Source: Prochlorococcus sp. AG-402-I20 (lineage in GTDB: Bacteria; Cyanobacteriota; Cyanobacteriia; PCC-6307; Cyanobiaceae). Taken from it: a DNA stretch of 64,000 bases. This document shows positions 57,047 through 64,000 of the stretch, in pieces. The translations under genes and the position numbers were made by a program. How positions within the stretch are numbered: the first letter of the stretch is position 1; each line of letters opens with the position of its first letter. Location: positions 62,001-126,000 of the forward strand of contig QCHY01000001.1 in assembly GCA_003216975.1 (NCBI GenBank). The letters are read 5' to 3'. A model generated the notes under the pieces. The model worked only from the letters and a program-made list of their open reading frames with translations, was not told the origin of the DNA and ran no database searches.

Positions 57047-57346
57047 GTGAAAAATACTTTACCGTTTAATTTGGATCAATGTTCTTTATCTAATGATCTC
57101 TGGCCAGAGTTTATTAATAAAATTGGATTTTTTAAAGCAAATTTAGCTTTACGACAATCCCTTGATCTTCAGAAAATGCAGGGATCGAGCTCTACTCTAC
57201 CCGTCCTTATTCTTGAAACATGTGGATCTGCTCTTGTGAATTCCCATGCTGTTAAGACATATATTGGCCTTTCATATTTGGAGCAAGGAATGGTTTTGAT
57301 TCTTAGTAGTAAATTAAATGCTATCCAATTACTTAGATATAATTAA
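57047..57346 (+). CDS. Hypothetical protein with GTG start
   Basis: 99 residues from a GTG at 57047, 22 bp after dnaG. Contains LWPEFINKIGFFKANLALRQSL and SSSTLPVLILETCGSALVN, a soluble alpha/beta-looking sequence with two Cys. I do not recognise the family. It may be co-transcribed with dnaG. Confidence 0.65.
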   Translation: MKNTLPFNLDQCSLSNDLWPEFINKIGFFKANLALRQSLDLQKMQGSSSTLPVLILETCGSALVNSHAVKTYIGLSYLEQGMVLILSSKLNAIQLLRYN

Positions 57347-57359
57347 TATTAATTAATTA

Positions 57360-57818
57360 TTAGAAACAATACTTTCTTAAATTATTTTTTATTAATTTCG
57401 GTTTATCTTCTAATATATATGCTTGTCTTTCTTTCTCTTCCTCTCCGGATATTTTTATTGATCCATTTAAAGCATTGATCTTTGATGGGTTCATTGATAG
57501 TTTCCTATCTATTTTTAATAATTTTCCATCATTGCATTCTTGAGCGACATGAACAGCTTCATGTCTTAAAGCTTTTTTTATATGTATTGATGTCCTTTTA
57601 AAGATATCTTTATCATTCTTTCTTAAAATTGTATAGCCCTCTCTCTTCTTCGCGTTATTTGTACAAATTATAATTTCTTTTTTTCTTATATTTAAAAAGC
57701 CTACATAGTTTTCACTTAATAAACATAGTTTTGTGTTTTCTGCTGTTTTATATCCTGCCTCTTCAACCAACTTTATTATCTCTAATTCTGTTCTATCTAA
57801 AAATTCTATGAACTCCAT
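57360..57818 (-). CDS. HExxH putative zinc metallopeptidase-like protein
   Basis: 152 residues, no signal peptide. The motif RHEAVHVAQECNDG has His86-Glu87-x-x-His90, the usual zinc-peptidase helix. A third ligand and the rest of a known peptidase family cannot be assigned. The basic C-terminal half (KERQAYILEDKPKLIKNNLRK) and the preceding beta-like segment EIIICTNNAKK suggest a small cytoplasmic minigluzincin-type protein. It follows umuC on the same strand after 84 bp and could belong to the same damage-induced transcript. Confidence 0.65.
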   Translation of the reverse strand: MEFIEFLDRTELEIIKLVEEAGYKTAENTKLCLLSENYVGFLNIRKKEIIICTNNAKKREGYTILRKNDKDIFKRTSIHIKKALRHEAVHVAQECNDGKLLKIDRKLSMNPSKINALNGSIKISGEEEKERQAYILEDKPKLIKNNLRKYCF

Positions 57819-57902
57819 ATTTTTCTATTTTTTTTTAAATTTAGCATGAAACCCTGTTTTCACTTTAATATGTAGTATCATTGTTAAATATTATACCAAC
57901 TG

Positions 57903-59180
57903 CTAATTAGCATATATAGTTGGAATATTTTCTATATTTGTTGTCTTTATACTAGATAGTTTCTTTCTTCGTGGTCTCCATTCTTTTTCCATCATTGATG
58001 ATCCCCAATTTATTGTACCTGTGCCATTTTTTGAATTAATATTATCTATTACATTATCTAGTCTTTGCAGCTTTAATTCTTCTTGAATATTTTGTGCACC
58101 CAATATTAGGGTTTGTTTGTATTTATTGCTTTGAAGTTTATGCAATATTACACCAGCCTTTATAAGTTTTTTATAAGGTTTAAAAATTTTTTTTGTTAGA
58201 GATAGACTTTTTTCAATCATGATTTTTGAGTTAGAGGTCGGAATGCTTATTTTTTCTGTTGCTTCATTTCTAAAATAATCTTTTGAACGGGTATTTGTAT
58301 TCATGAAAACTGTAATAGCTGAAGACAATTGATCATATTTTCGCAACTTAGCACTTGCTATTAATACATATTTAATGATTGCTTGGTTCAAATCTTCTAA
58401 GCTATCTATTGGATATGAAAAACTTCTGCTTACGCAGATTTCTTTTCGATCTGATAAGGTCTCTTTTATAGGGATACAGAGGTTTCCTTTTAATTCATTT
58501 TGAATGCGTAGACCAACTACCCCATATTTTCCTTTGATTTGGTCGCTTGACATATCTCTAAGTTCTCGCGCATTAGTTATCCCTTTATGCTTTAGCCACG
58601 TAGACATTCTTTTACCTATACCCCAAACTTTATCTACTTCGATTTGATTAAGATAATGGTCTTTATTTTGAATAATACCTATATCAAATATACCTGAATT
58701 CGTTTGTATTTTCTTTGCTAGATGATTAGAAATCTTTGATAAAACTTTTGTCTCGCCAATACCTATAGATATTGGTATTCCTATATTTTGATAAACTAAA
58801 GCTCTTAAATCTTTTCCCCATTGATATAAGCAATTTCCTTTTGGACGTTTTATAGTTCCAAATGCTTCATCTATAGAGTAGATTTCTAGCTCTTCACAAT
58901 TTTTTCTTAATAGCTGCATTAATCGATTACTTATATCACCGTAGAGCTCGTAATTTGAACTTCTCACATTTATGTTTAATTGATTCAGCTTATTCTTTAA
59001 CTTGAAATATGGCTGTCCCATAGGGATGCCCATCTTTCTAGCCTCTGAACTGCGAGCTATTATGCAGCCATCATTATTCGAAAGTACAACTAAGCCCTTT
59101 CCTTTTATGGAAGGATCGATCATTTGTTCACACGACGCATAAAAATTGTTGCCATCAATTTGAAGTATTACTTTGGACAT
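57903..59180 (-). CDS. umuC: Translesion DNA polymerase V catalytic subunit UmuC (Y family)
   Basis: 425 residues from the ATG at 59180 (MSKVILQIDGNNFYASCEQ), which keeps the first catalytic Asp; the frame continues 18 codons upstream into the umuD end. Further motifs: SNNDGCIIARSSEARK, YSIDEAF with the catalytic acidic pair, and WGIGKRM of the HhH thumb. The usual C-terminal GTINWGSSMMEKEWRPRRKKLS is present, split as WGSSMMEKEWRPRR. It copies past damaged bases with UmuD'. It begins 2 bp after the umuD stop. Confidence 0.95.
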   Translation of the reverse strand: MSKVILQIDGNNFYASCEQMIDPSIKGKGLVVLSNNDGCIIARSSEARKMGIPMGQPYFKLKNKLNQLNINVRSSNYELYGDISNRLMQLLRKNCEELEIYSIDEAFGTIKRPKGNCLYQWGKDLRALVYQNIGIPISIGIGETKVLSKISNHLAKKIQTNSGIFDIGIIQNKDHYLNQIEVDKVWGIGKRMSTWLKHKGITNARELRDMSSDQIKGKYGVVGLRIQNELKGNLCIPIKETLSDRKEICVSRSFSYPIDSLEDLNQAIIKYVLIASAKLRKYDQLSSAITVFMNTNTRSKDYFRNEATEKISIPTSNSKIMIEKSLSLTKKIFKPYKKLIKAGVILHKLQSNKYKQTLILGAQNIQEELKLQRLDNVIDNINSKNGTGTINWGSSMMEKEWRPRRKKLSSIKTTNIENIPTIYAN

Positions 59181-59182
59181 GA

Positions 59183-59629
59183 TTAGAATTTTTGTTTTTG
59201 TAGTTCGTGTATCGAATAAATCGCGACCCCCCATATTTGTATATCTAAATATTCATATAAATTTATTGCTGGATAATTTTCTTTATCTGCTTTTAGATAA
59301 TAATTATCTTGCTTTTTTATAAGTCTTTTCAAAGTAAATTCTCCATCCAATAGGGCAACTACAATATGTCCAGGATTTGGGTTTATACTGCGATCTATTA
59401 TTAATAAATCATTATTATAAATTCCTGCGTTATTCATTGAATTACCGCTTACACGTAGAAAGAACGTACTTATTGGATTTTTGATTAAGTATTTATTTAG
59501 ATCGATACCGAGCTCTATGTAGTCTTCCGCAGGAGAAGGAAAACCTGCGGAAATAGTATCTTTTACTAATGGAATTAATAGTGTCGATGAGTCTTCCTTT
59601 GAGGAAGAGTAAGAGCTCTTTGAATCCAT
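59183..59629 (-). CDS. umuD: UmuD, self-cleaving LexA-like subunit of Pol V
   Basis: 148 residues from the ATG at 59629. The cut site is Ala28-Gly29 (TISAGFPSPAEDY), catalytic Ser64 in VSGNSMNN and Lys101 in FTLKRLI; the spacing of 36 and 37 residues matches E. coli UmuD (24/60/97). A longer frame back to 59662 would start inside the LexA-like box, so the internal ATG is preferred. RecA-promoted cleavage would give UmuD'. Confidence 0.94.
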   Translation of the reverse strand: MDSKSSYSSSKEDSSTLLIPLVKDTISAGFPSPAEDYIELGIDLNKYLIKNPISTFFLRVSGNSMNNAGIYNNDLLIIDRSINPNPGHIVVALLDGEFTLKRLIKKQDNYYLKADKENYPAINLYEYLDIQIWGVAIYSIHELQKQKF

Positions 59630-59656
59630 AGACGGACACCAACAAATATTAGTATA

Positions 59657-59670
59657 GTACAAATGAACTA
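59657..59670 (-). promoter_or_regulatory. LexA (SOS) box upstream of umuDC
   Basis: On the - strand AGTTCATTTGTACT matches the cyanobacterial LexA consensus RGTACNNNDGTWCB at all but one position (T for A in the left half). It lies 28 bp upstream of the umuD ATG, where an operator would overlap the promoter. Confidence 0.65.
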
Positions 59671-59690
59671 TTTATTGTATTCGAGTCTGA

Positions 59691-60128
59691 TTACTCTTTG
59701 TGGTAAGGCCCTCCTTGGGTAATGGTTTTTGCACGATAGAGTTGTTCTATTAGTAGAAGACGAGCTATTTCATGCGGAAAAGTTAAAGGTGAAAGACTTA
59801 ATTGCCAAGAGGCTGAATTGTTGAGGGAAGAGGGAAGACCTAGGGCGCCTCCAATAACAAAAGTAATATTTTGATTGTGAGAATTTAGAAGTTTTGTTGC
59901 TAGTTGCTTTGATGTGAAAGAGTGACCATTTTCATTAAGAGTTACGAGAATTTCATTTTTGCTGATAAGTTCTTTAATCGAATGCTCTTCTTTGACTTGT
60001 GTGCTGTCTTTTATTTCTTTAACTTCTAAACCAGGTAATCTTTTTAAGTACATATCTATACCTTCTTGAATCCATCTTTTTTTTATTTTTCCTATTGCAA
60101 TAATTTTATAGTGTGCAGTATTAAGCAT
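59691..60128 (-). CDS. rlmH: 23S rRNA (pseudouridine1915-N3)-methyltransferase RlmH
   Basis: 145 residues of the SPOUT family. Shows IIAIGKIKKRWIQEGIDMY at the start, TFVIGGALGLP in the cofactor knot, LSLSPLTFPHEIARLLLIEQLYRA, and the final YHKE. Methylates pseudouridine 1915 in helix 69. Adjacent to a hypothetical gene 12 bp upstream on the same strand. Confidence 0.95.
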   Translation of the reverse strand: MLNTAHYKIIAIGKIKKRWIQEGIDMYLKRLPGLEVKEIKDSTQVKEEHSIKELISKNEILVTLNENGHSFTSKQLATKLLNSHNQNITFVIGGALGLPSSLNNSASWQLSLSPLTFPHEIARLLLIEQLYRAKTITQGGPYHKE

Positions 60129-60140
60129 AAATATATTCCT

Positions 60141-60506
60141 TTAATCGATCTCATCTTCAAGGAGAAATTGGTGAAATTGTGTATAAAGGTTTAGTGAGTC
60201 TTCATTCGAAAGATCTTTAGAATTTTCATTAATCAATGGATCTGCATTGGAAGAAATTTTCACATTATTTGATTCAATCTTTTTAAGTCTTTCTAATAAA
60301 TGAGGGGGTACATTTCCATCTAGACTTATGTCCATTAACTCTCGAAAAAGTTGTTGAGGGTTCGTTTCGACTTCGACTGGGTGTAGCTTTTGTTTTTCTC
60401 CTTCTTGTTGGTTCTTTAATTCATTTGATTGAGGCTTTGATATCTCTTTAGGAAGTTTTCGTCCGAGCTCTTTTAAGCGTTCAAGGCTATGGCTATCAAA
60501 AGTCAT
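60141..60506 (-). CDS. Hypothetical protein
   Basis: 121 residues, acidic, with Pro/Gln-rich low-complexity parts, and one ordered stretch (LFRELMDISLDGNVPPHLLERLKKIES) near the middle, split here as LFRELMDISLDG and PPHLLERLKKIE. No signal or membrane helix. Probably a conserved picocyanobacterial protein co-transcribed with rlmH. Confidence 0.6.
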   Translation of the reverse strand: MTFDSHSLERLKELGRKLPKEISKPQSNELKNQQEGEKQKLHPVEVETNPQQLFRELMDISLDGNVPPHLLERLKKIESNNVKISSNADPLINENSKDLSNEDSLNLYTQFHQFLLEDEID

Positions 60507-60617
60507 TTTAGAAAATGTATATTGATTGAAGAACTTATTGTGAGTATATTTTAAATAATTTATTTTTATTTAAGTGAAATATGTGATCGTTTCTAATCTG
60601 GTTTGGAGATTGTACGT

Positions 60618-61490
60618 ATGGGTGGAAATACTTTGAATAATTTTAGGCATATTGCAAGAAAACGCTTTGGACAACATTGGTTGAAAGATCAAGACGTCTT
60701 GGATCAAATAGTTAAGGCTGCCGAATTGAATCCTGAAGATTGCGTATTGGAAGTTGGTCCAGGTAAAGGTGCTTTAACTGAAAAATTAATTGAATCACAA
60801 GCAAGATTCATCCAGGCAATTGAGCTAGACAGAGATTTAATCATTGGTTTGAAAAAACGTTTTAGTCATCAAAATAAATTTAGTTTGAGAGAGGGAGATA
60901 TTCTGTCTGCCCCAATCGATGCTGAGAATGGACTCAAGATCAATAAAGTTGTAGCTAATATTCCATACAACATCACGGGTCCACTATTAAAAAGATTAAT
61001 TGGTGAATTAACAAAAGCGCCTGAAAATAGTTTTGAAACTTTAGTTTTATTGATGCAAAAGGAAGTGGCACAAAGACTTGTTGCTATACCTGGAACTAGT
61101 AATTTTAGTGCTTTAAGTGTGAGGATTCAGCTTCTAGCAAAATGTCAGGACATATGTGATGTGCCTTGTAAATGTTTTCAACCAGCACCCAAGGTGGATT
61201 CCAAAGTAGTCATGATTAAGCCGTTTGTATCTAGTGAGCCAGATTTTTATGAGATAGGGAATTTATTAGAGAAACTTTTGAAACATGCTTTTGCAAGTAG
61301 AAGAAAGAAATTGCGAAACACGATTGGAAGTTTTGTTACTTCCAATGATCAGATAAAGGAATTTTTAGCCCATAGAGGTATTAGTCTTGATCAAAGACCA
61401 CAGGAAATTTCACCTTCCAATTGGTTTGCTTTTGCAAAAACTTTAAAAGAAACTTGTGTTATTGAAAATGGCTGCCTACAAAGCAAATAA
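60618..61490 (+). CDS. rsmA: 16S rRNA dimethyladenosine transferase RsmA (KsgA)
   Basis: 290 residues from the ATG at 60618, which has GGAG 9 bases upstream; a TTG at 60603 is the longer option. Contains RKRFGQHWLKD, the SAM motif LEVGPGKGALTE, the catalytic NIPYNIT, and a C-terminal domain with FASRRKKLRNTIG. Dimethylates A1518 and A1519 of 16S rRNA. Overlaps ispE by 23 bp. Confidence 0.96.
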   Translation: MGGNTLNNFRHIARKRFGQHWLKDQDVLDQIVKAAELNPEDCVLEVGPGKGALTEKLIESQARFIQAIELDRDLIIGLKKRFSHQNKFSLREGDILSAPIDAENGLKINKVVANIPYNITGPLLKRLIGELTKAPENSFETLVLLMQKEVAQRLVAIPGTSNFSALSVRIQLLAKCQDICDVPCKCFQPAPKVDSKVVMIKPFVSSEPDFYEIGNLLEKLLKHAFASRRKKLRNTIGSFVTSNDQIKEFLAHRGISLDQRPQEISPSNWFAFAKTLKETCVIENGCLQSK

Positions 61491-62427
61491 AGATTTTCTT
61501 ATCGCAGAAGCATATGCAAAAATTAATCTACATTTAGAAGTTTTAGGCATTAGGGCCGATGGATTTCATGAATTAGCAATGGTCATGCAAAGTATTAATT
61601 TAAGTGATAAATTGAAAATGATAAAAAGTGAAGATAATAATATTACTCTTAAATCTAATAATAACGAGATTAGTAATGGTGAAGACAATCTAATAATAAA
61701 AGCAGCAAAGCTTTTGAGAAATAAAGTAGGAAATACTCAATTGGGTGTAGATATTGAACTAACAAAAAACATCCCTATCGGTGCAGGATTGGCAGGTGGA
61801 TCTACAGATGCAGCAGCAACATTGGTTGGATTAAATAAACTTTGGGAGTTAAACCTTAAGGCTGAGGAATTAGAAAAATTATCAAAAGAAATAGGCTCAG
61901 ATATCCCTTTTTGCATATCAGGAGGTAGACAGATATGTTTTGGTAGAGGTGAAATTTTAGAAAAATTAAAATTTGATCAATTTCAGTTGGGTCTTATTTT
62001 GGTTAAAGATCCTTCAATACAAGTTTCTACTCCAGTTGCATATAAAACATATAAAGAACAGTTTGGTCATAGCTATCTTGAAGATGATAAGGATTTTGAA
62101 ATCAAAAGAAACACTCTAAGAAGCAATGACTGGTCTGATCAGTTTCTATTAAATAATAGAAAAGAAATTCAAAATGATTTACAAAAAAGCGTTTGCCCTA
62201 TGACACCTGAGGTTAAAAAGTCATTGAATATATTGTCTCGTTTACCTGATTCCCGTCTCGTCTCAATGAGTGGTTCTGGTCCAAGTTGTTTTGCTTTGTT
62301 TGAAAATTATGACCAAGCAAATAAAATATTTAAAGAATATGTCAATGAATTTGAAAGAGCTGGCTTATCAGCTTGGGCATGTTCAATGATGTCTGATGGA
62401 GTTCAATTAAGAAATGAATTCACCTAG
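61468..62427 (+). CDS. ispE: 4-diphosphocytidyl-2-C-methyl-D-erythritol kinase
   Basis: 319 residues from the ATG at 61468 (a GTG 12 bp upstream is possible). GHMP kinase motifs: AYAKINLHLEVLG, the ATP loop IPIGAGLAGGSTDAAATL and MSGSGPSCFALF near the C-terminus. Step of the MEP isoprenoid pathway feeding chlorophyll phytol and carotenoids. Overlaps rsmA upstream and the DUF3082 gene downstream (14 bp). Confidence 0.96.
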   Translation: MAAYKANKDFLIAEAYAKINLHLEVLGIRADGFHELAMVMQSINLSDKLKMIKSEDNNITLKSNNNEISNGEDNLIIKAAKLLRNKVGNTQLGVDIELTKNIPIGAGLAGGSTDAAATLVGLNKLWELNLKAEELEKLSKEIGSDIPFCISGGRQICFGRGEILEKLKFDQFQLGLILVKDPSIQVSTPVAYKTYKEQFGHSYLEDDKDFEIKRNTLRSNDWSDQFLLNNRKEIQNDLQKSVCPMTPEVKKSLNILSRLPDSRLVSMSGSGPSCFALFENYDQANKIFKEYVNEFERAGLSAWACSMMSDGVQLRNEFT

Positions 62428-62776
62428 CAATGGTTTTAAAAATGAATCTGATGAATTAGACAATTCCTCAAGCTCATTGGATGTAGCAGCCAGTCCTGAA
62501 ACGAAGAAAGGCCCCCTAAGCTTTCTCTCAGGTTCGTTTACGAGTTTATCTTTTAGCCTATTAAGCCTTTTTATTAGTAAAAAAATAGTTTTATATTTTT
62601 CTATTCATACTCCTAATTATTCTTCACCAATTGCACAGAGTATTGCCTCCGGATTTAAAACACTAATTATTGGAATTAGCTTTCTTGCAACTTTTACGTT
62701 TGGTTTTATTGGACTTGGTTTGTTCTTAGTATTTATTCGAAGTTTGATAGAAGGCAACAAGGAAAAAACAGACTAG
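62414..62776 (+). CDS. DUF3082 membrane protein
   Basis: 120 residues: a Ser-rich acidic head, then GPLSFLSGSFTSLSFSLLSLF and FKTLIIGISFLATFTFGFIGLG, the two-helix DUF3082 pattern, split here as SLSFSLLSLF and IIGISFLATFTFGF. Common to cyanobacteria, function unknown. Its start lies within the end of ispE. Confidence 0.82.
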   Translation: MNSPSNGFKNESDELDNSSSSLDVAASPETKKGPLSFLSGSFTSLSFSLLSLFISKKIVLYFSIHTPNYSSPIAQSIASGFKTLIIGISFLATFTFGFIGLGLFLVFIRSLIEGNKEKTD

Positions 62777-62812
62777 TATTTAACTATAAAATTGTCATAT
62801 TTAGATCTTCCT

Positions 62813-62908
62813 ATGACTCTTCATGATTTAGGACTTTTGGTTTTATTACTCTCTCCTGGCATGTTGCTTTCCATATTGCTGTTATCGACTTTTGCAGCAG
62901 GTGGGTAA
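62813..62908 (+). CDS. Small hydrophobic peptide (31 aa)
   Basis: ATG to TAA, 31 codons, almost entirely one membrane helix (LGLLVLLLSPGMLLSILLL) ending in FAAGG. An in-frame TTG 21 bp upstream is an alternative start. Size and composition are like the small subunits of photosynthetic complexes, but it does not match any that I know. Confidence 0.5.
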   Translation: MTLHDLGLLVLLLSPGMLLSILLLSTFAAGG

Positions 62909-62970
62909 TTCGGCACTGTTTGAGATAGTTTGGAATAACAAACCGGTAATCCGGACGATCTGTTAAAGCT

Positions 62971-63960
62971 GTGAAAGGGACTCTTTTATTTAATGCTCTT
63001 CGTGAAGCAATTGATGAAGAAATGGCCAGAGATCCCTTAGTATGCGTAATGGGTGAGGATGTTGGACAATATGGCGGGTCTTATAAAGTTACGAAGGATT
63101 TATATGAAAAATATGGCGAGTTCAGAGTCTTAGATACACCAATTGCTGAAAATAGTTTTACTGGTATGGCTGTTGGTGCAGCTATGACAGGATTAAGACC
63201 AATTGTGGAAGGTATGAATATGGGTTTTTTATTGCTTGCTTTTAATCAAATATCCAACAATATGGGAATGCTGAGATACACGAGCGGAGGAAATTTTACT
63301 ATTCCAACAGTTGTTAGAGGCCCTGGTGGTGTTGGAAGGCAATTAGGGGCTGAACACAGTCAAAGACTTGAAGCTTATTTTCATGCAGTTCCAGGTATAA
63401 AAATTGTGGCTTGTAGTACTCCTACGAATGCTAAAGGTCTAATGAAAGCTGCTATTAGGGACAATAATCCTGTTCTTTTCTTTGAGCATGTACTTTTATA
63501 TAACCTTACAGAAGAGCTACCTGAGGGTGATTATGTCTGTGCTTTAGATCAAGCCGATCTAGTAAAGCAAGGTAGTGATATTACAATTTTGACTTATTCG
63601 AGAATGCGTCACCACTGTTTAAAAGCTGTTGAGCTTCTTGAAGCGAAAGGAATTGATGTTGAATTGATTGATTTAATTAGTCTTAAGCCTTTTGATATGG
63701 AAACAATTTCTAAATCTATCAAGAAAACTCATAGAGTAATTATCGTTGAAGAATGTATGAAAACAGGTGGAATTGCAGCTGAATTAATGTCTTTAATAAC
63801 TGAGAATTGCTTTAATGATTTAGATTCTCCACCTGTACGTTTAAGTAGTCAGGATATTCCAACTCCTTATAATGGAAATTTAGAAAATTTAACTATCATT
63901 CAACCTCATCAGATAGTAGATGCTGCTGAAAAAATTATAAAGAATGGTGGAGTAGATTAA
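62971..63960 (+). CDS. pdhB: Pyruvate dehydrogenase E1 component, beta subunit
   Basis: 329 residues from a GTG at 62971. The transketolase-type pyrimidine domain shows [39 protein letters not shown] and [21 protein letters not shown], then the C-terminal domain with [11 protein letters not shown]. With E1-alpha it decarboxylates pyruvate for acetyl-CoA. A 62-bp leader separates it from the small peptide gene. Confidence 0.95.
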   Translation: MKGTLLFNALREAIDEEMARDPLVCVMGEDVGQYGGSYKVTKDLYEKYGEFRVLDTPIAENSFTGMAVGAAMTGLRPIVEGMNMGFLLLAFNQISNNMGMLRYTSGGNFTIPTVVRGPGGVGRQLGAEHSQRLEAYFHAVPGIKIVACSTPTNAKGLMKAAIRDNNPVLFFEHVLLYNLTEELPEGDYVCALDQADLVKQGSDITILTYSRMRHHCLKAVELLEAKGIDVELIDLISLKPFDMETISKSIKKTHRVIIVEECMKTGGIAAELMSLITENCFNDLDSPPVRLSSQDIPTPYNGNLENLTIIQPHQIVDAAEKIIKNGGVD

Positions 63961-63962
63961 TA

Positions 63963-64000
63963 ATGGGCAGAAAAAATTATTGGTTTCTATTGCTCATTTT
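63963..64000 (+). CDS. secD: Start of probable SecD, cut by window end
   Basis: An ATG 2 bp after pdhB gives MGRKNYWFLLLIF before the window ends, a basic start followed by a hydrophobic helix as in SecD. In picocyanobacteria secD and secF commonly follow pdhB; the call rests on that order and on 12 codons. Confidence 0.5.
   Translation, partial: MGRKNYWFLLLI

Noticed and set aside
59181-59234. Upstream extension of umuC
   Set aside because: It overlaps the end of umuD; family proteins start at the Met two residues before the VILQIDGNNFY strand.

Overview
The window looks like chromosome of a marine picocyanobacterium, most likely Prochlorococcus. The DNA is strongly AT-rich and gene-dense. 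It carries oxygenic-photosynthesis genes (AcsF cyclase, a PAM68-type photosystem II assembly factor), families largely restricted to cyanobacteria (DUF1816, DUF3082, DUF3288, DUF3318, CGLD27), and a glucosylglycerate gene cluster of the kind known from this group. The clade cannot be fixed from the sequence. A type IV pilus locus and umuDC would suit a low-light lineage, but that is inference.

Layout. Positions 1-12.6 kb hold a type IV pilus locus: a truncated Cys-rich exported-type protein and pilB-pilT-pilC on the + strand, meeting a - strand block of pilQ, PilN-like, PilO-like, two pilin-like genes, one canonical prepilin and a PilM-like protein with a 45-residue tandem repeat. Positions 13.1-13.4 kb hold the initiator tRNA and, downstream of its 3' end, a 26-bp near-copy of its anticodon arm, which may mark an old integration edge. 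Positions 13.4-19.3 kb are core genes (asparaginase, CGLD27, rsfS, DUF3318, carB). Positions 19.5-21.4 kb form a chlorophyll-biosynthesis locus: acsF convergent with an FdC2-type ferredoxin and a protein that resembles Ycf54, the cyclase accessory subunit. Positions 21.6-27.5 kb carry a dehydrogenase, a three-gene ABC-2 exporter and a non-canonical Nramp-like transporter.

Positions 27.6-31.3 kb are an accessory stretch of short hypothetical genes, a small phosphoribosyltransferase and a TauE-family exporter. Positions 31.4-36.2 kb encode what reads as a closed glucosylglycerate cycle: GpgS, a GH13 phosphorylase, a GpgP-type phosphatase and a glycerate kinase. Positions 36.3-40.1 kb have small membrane proteins, a membrane-anchored GIY-YIG-like protein, uppP, tRNA-Pro and msrA. 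From 40.1 to 57.3 kb the content is mostly housekeeping: an ABC exporter, trpD, carA, a STAS protein, Mini-RNase III, an RlmB-type methyltransferase, gatA, dnaE, PAM68, rpsO, ruvA, an EamA transporter and dnaG.

Positions 57.4-59.7 kb hold umuD-umuC behind a near-consensus cyanobacterial LexA box, followed by an HExxH protein. The window ends with rlmH, rsmA, ispE, DUF3082, pdhB and the first codons of a probable secD.

I saw no CRISPR array, insertion sequence, rRNA or prophage. Several genes use GTG or TTG starts, and several real genes are under 60 codons; these are listed individually.
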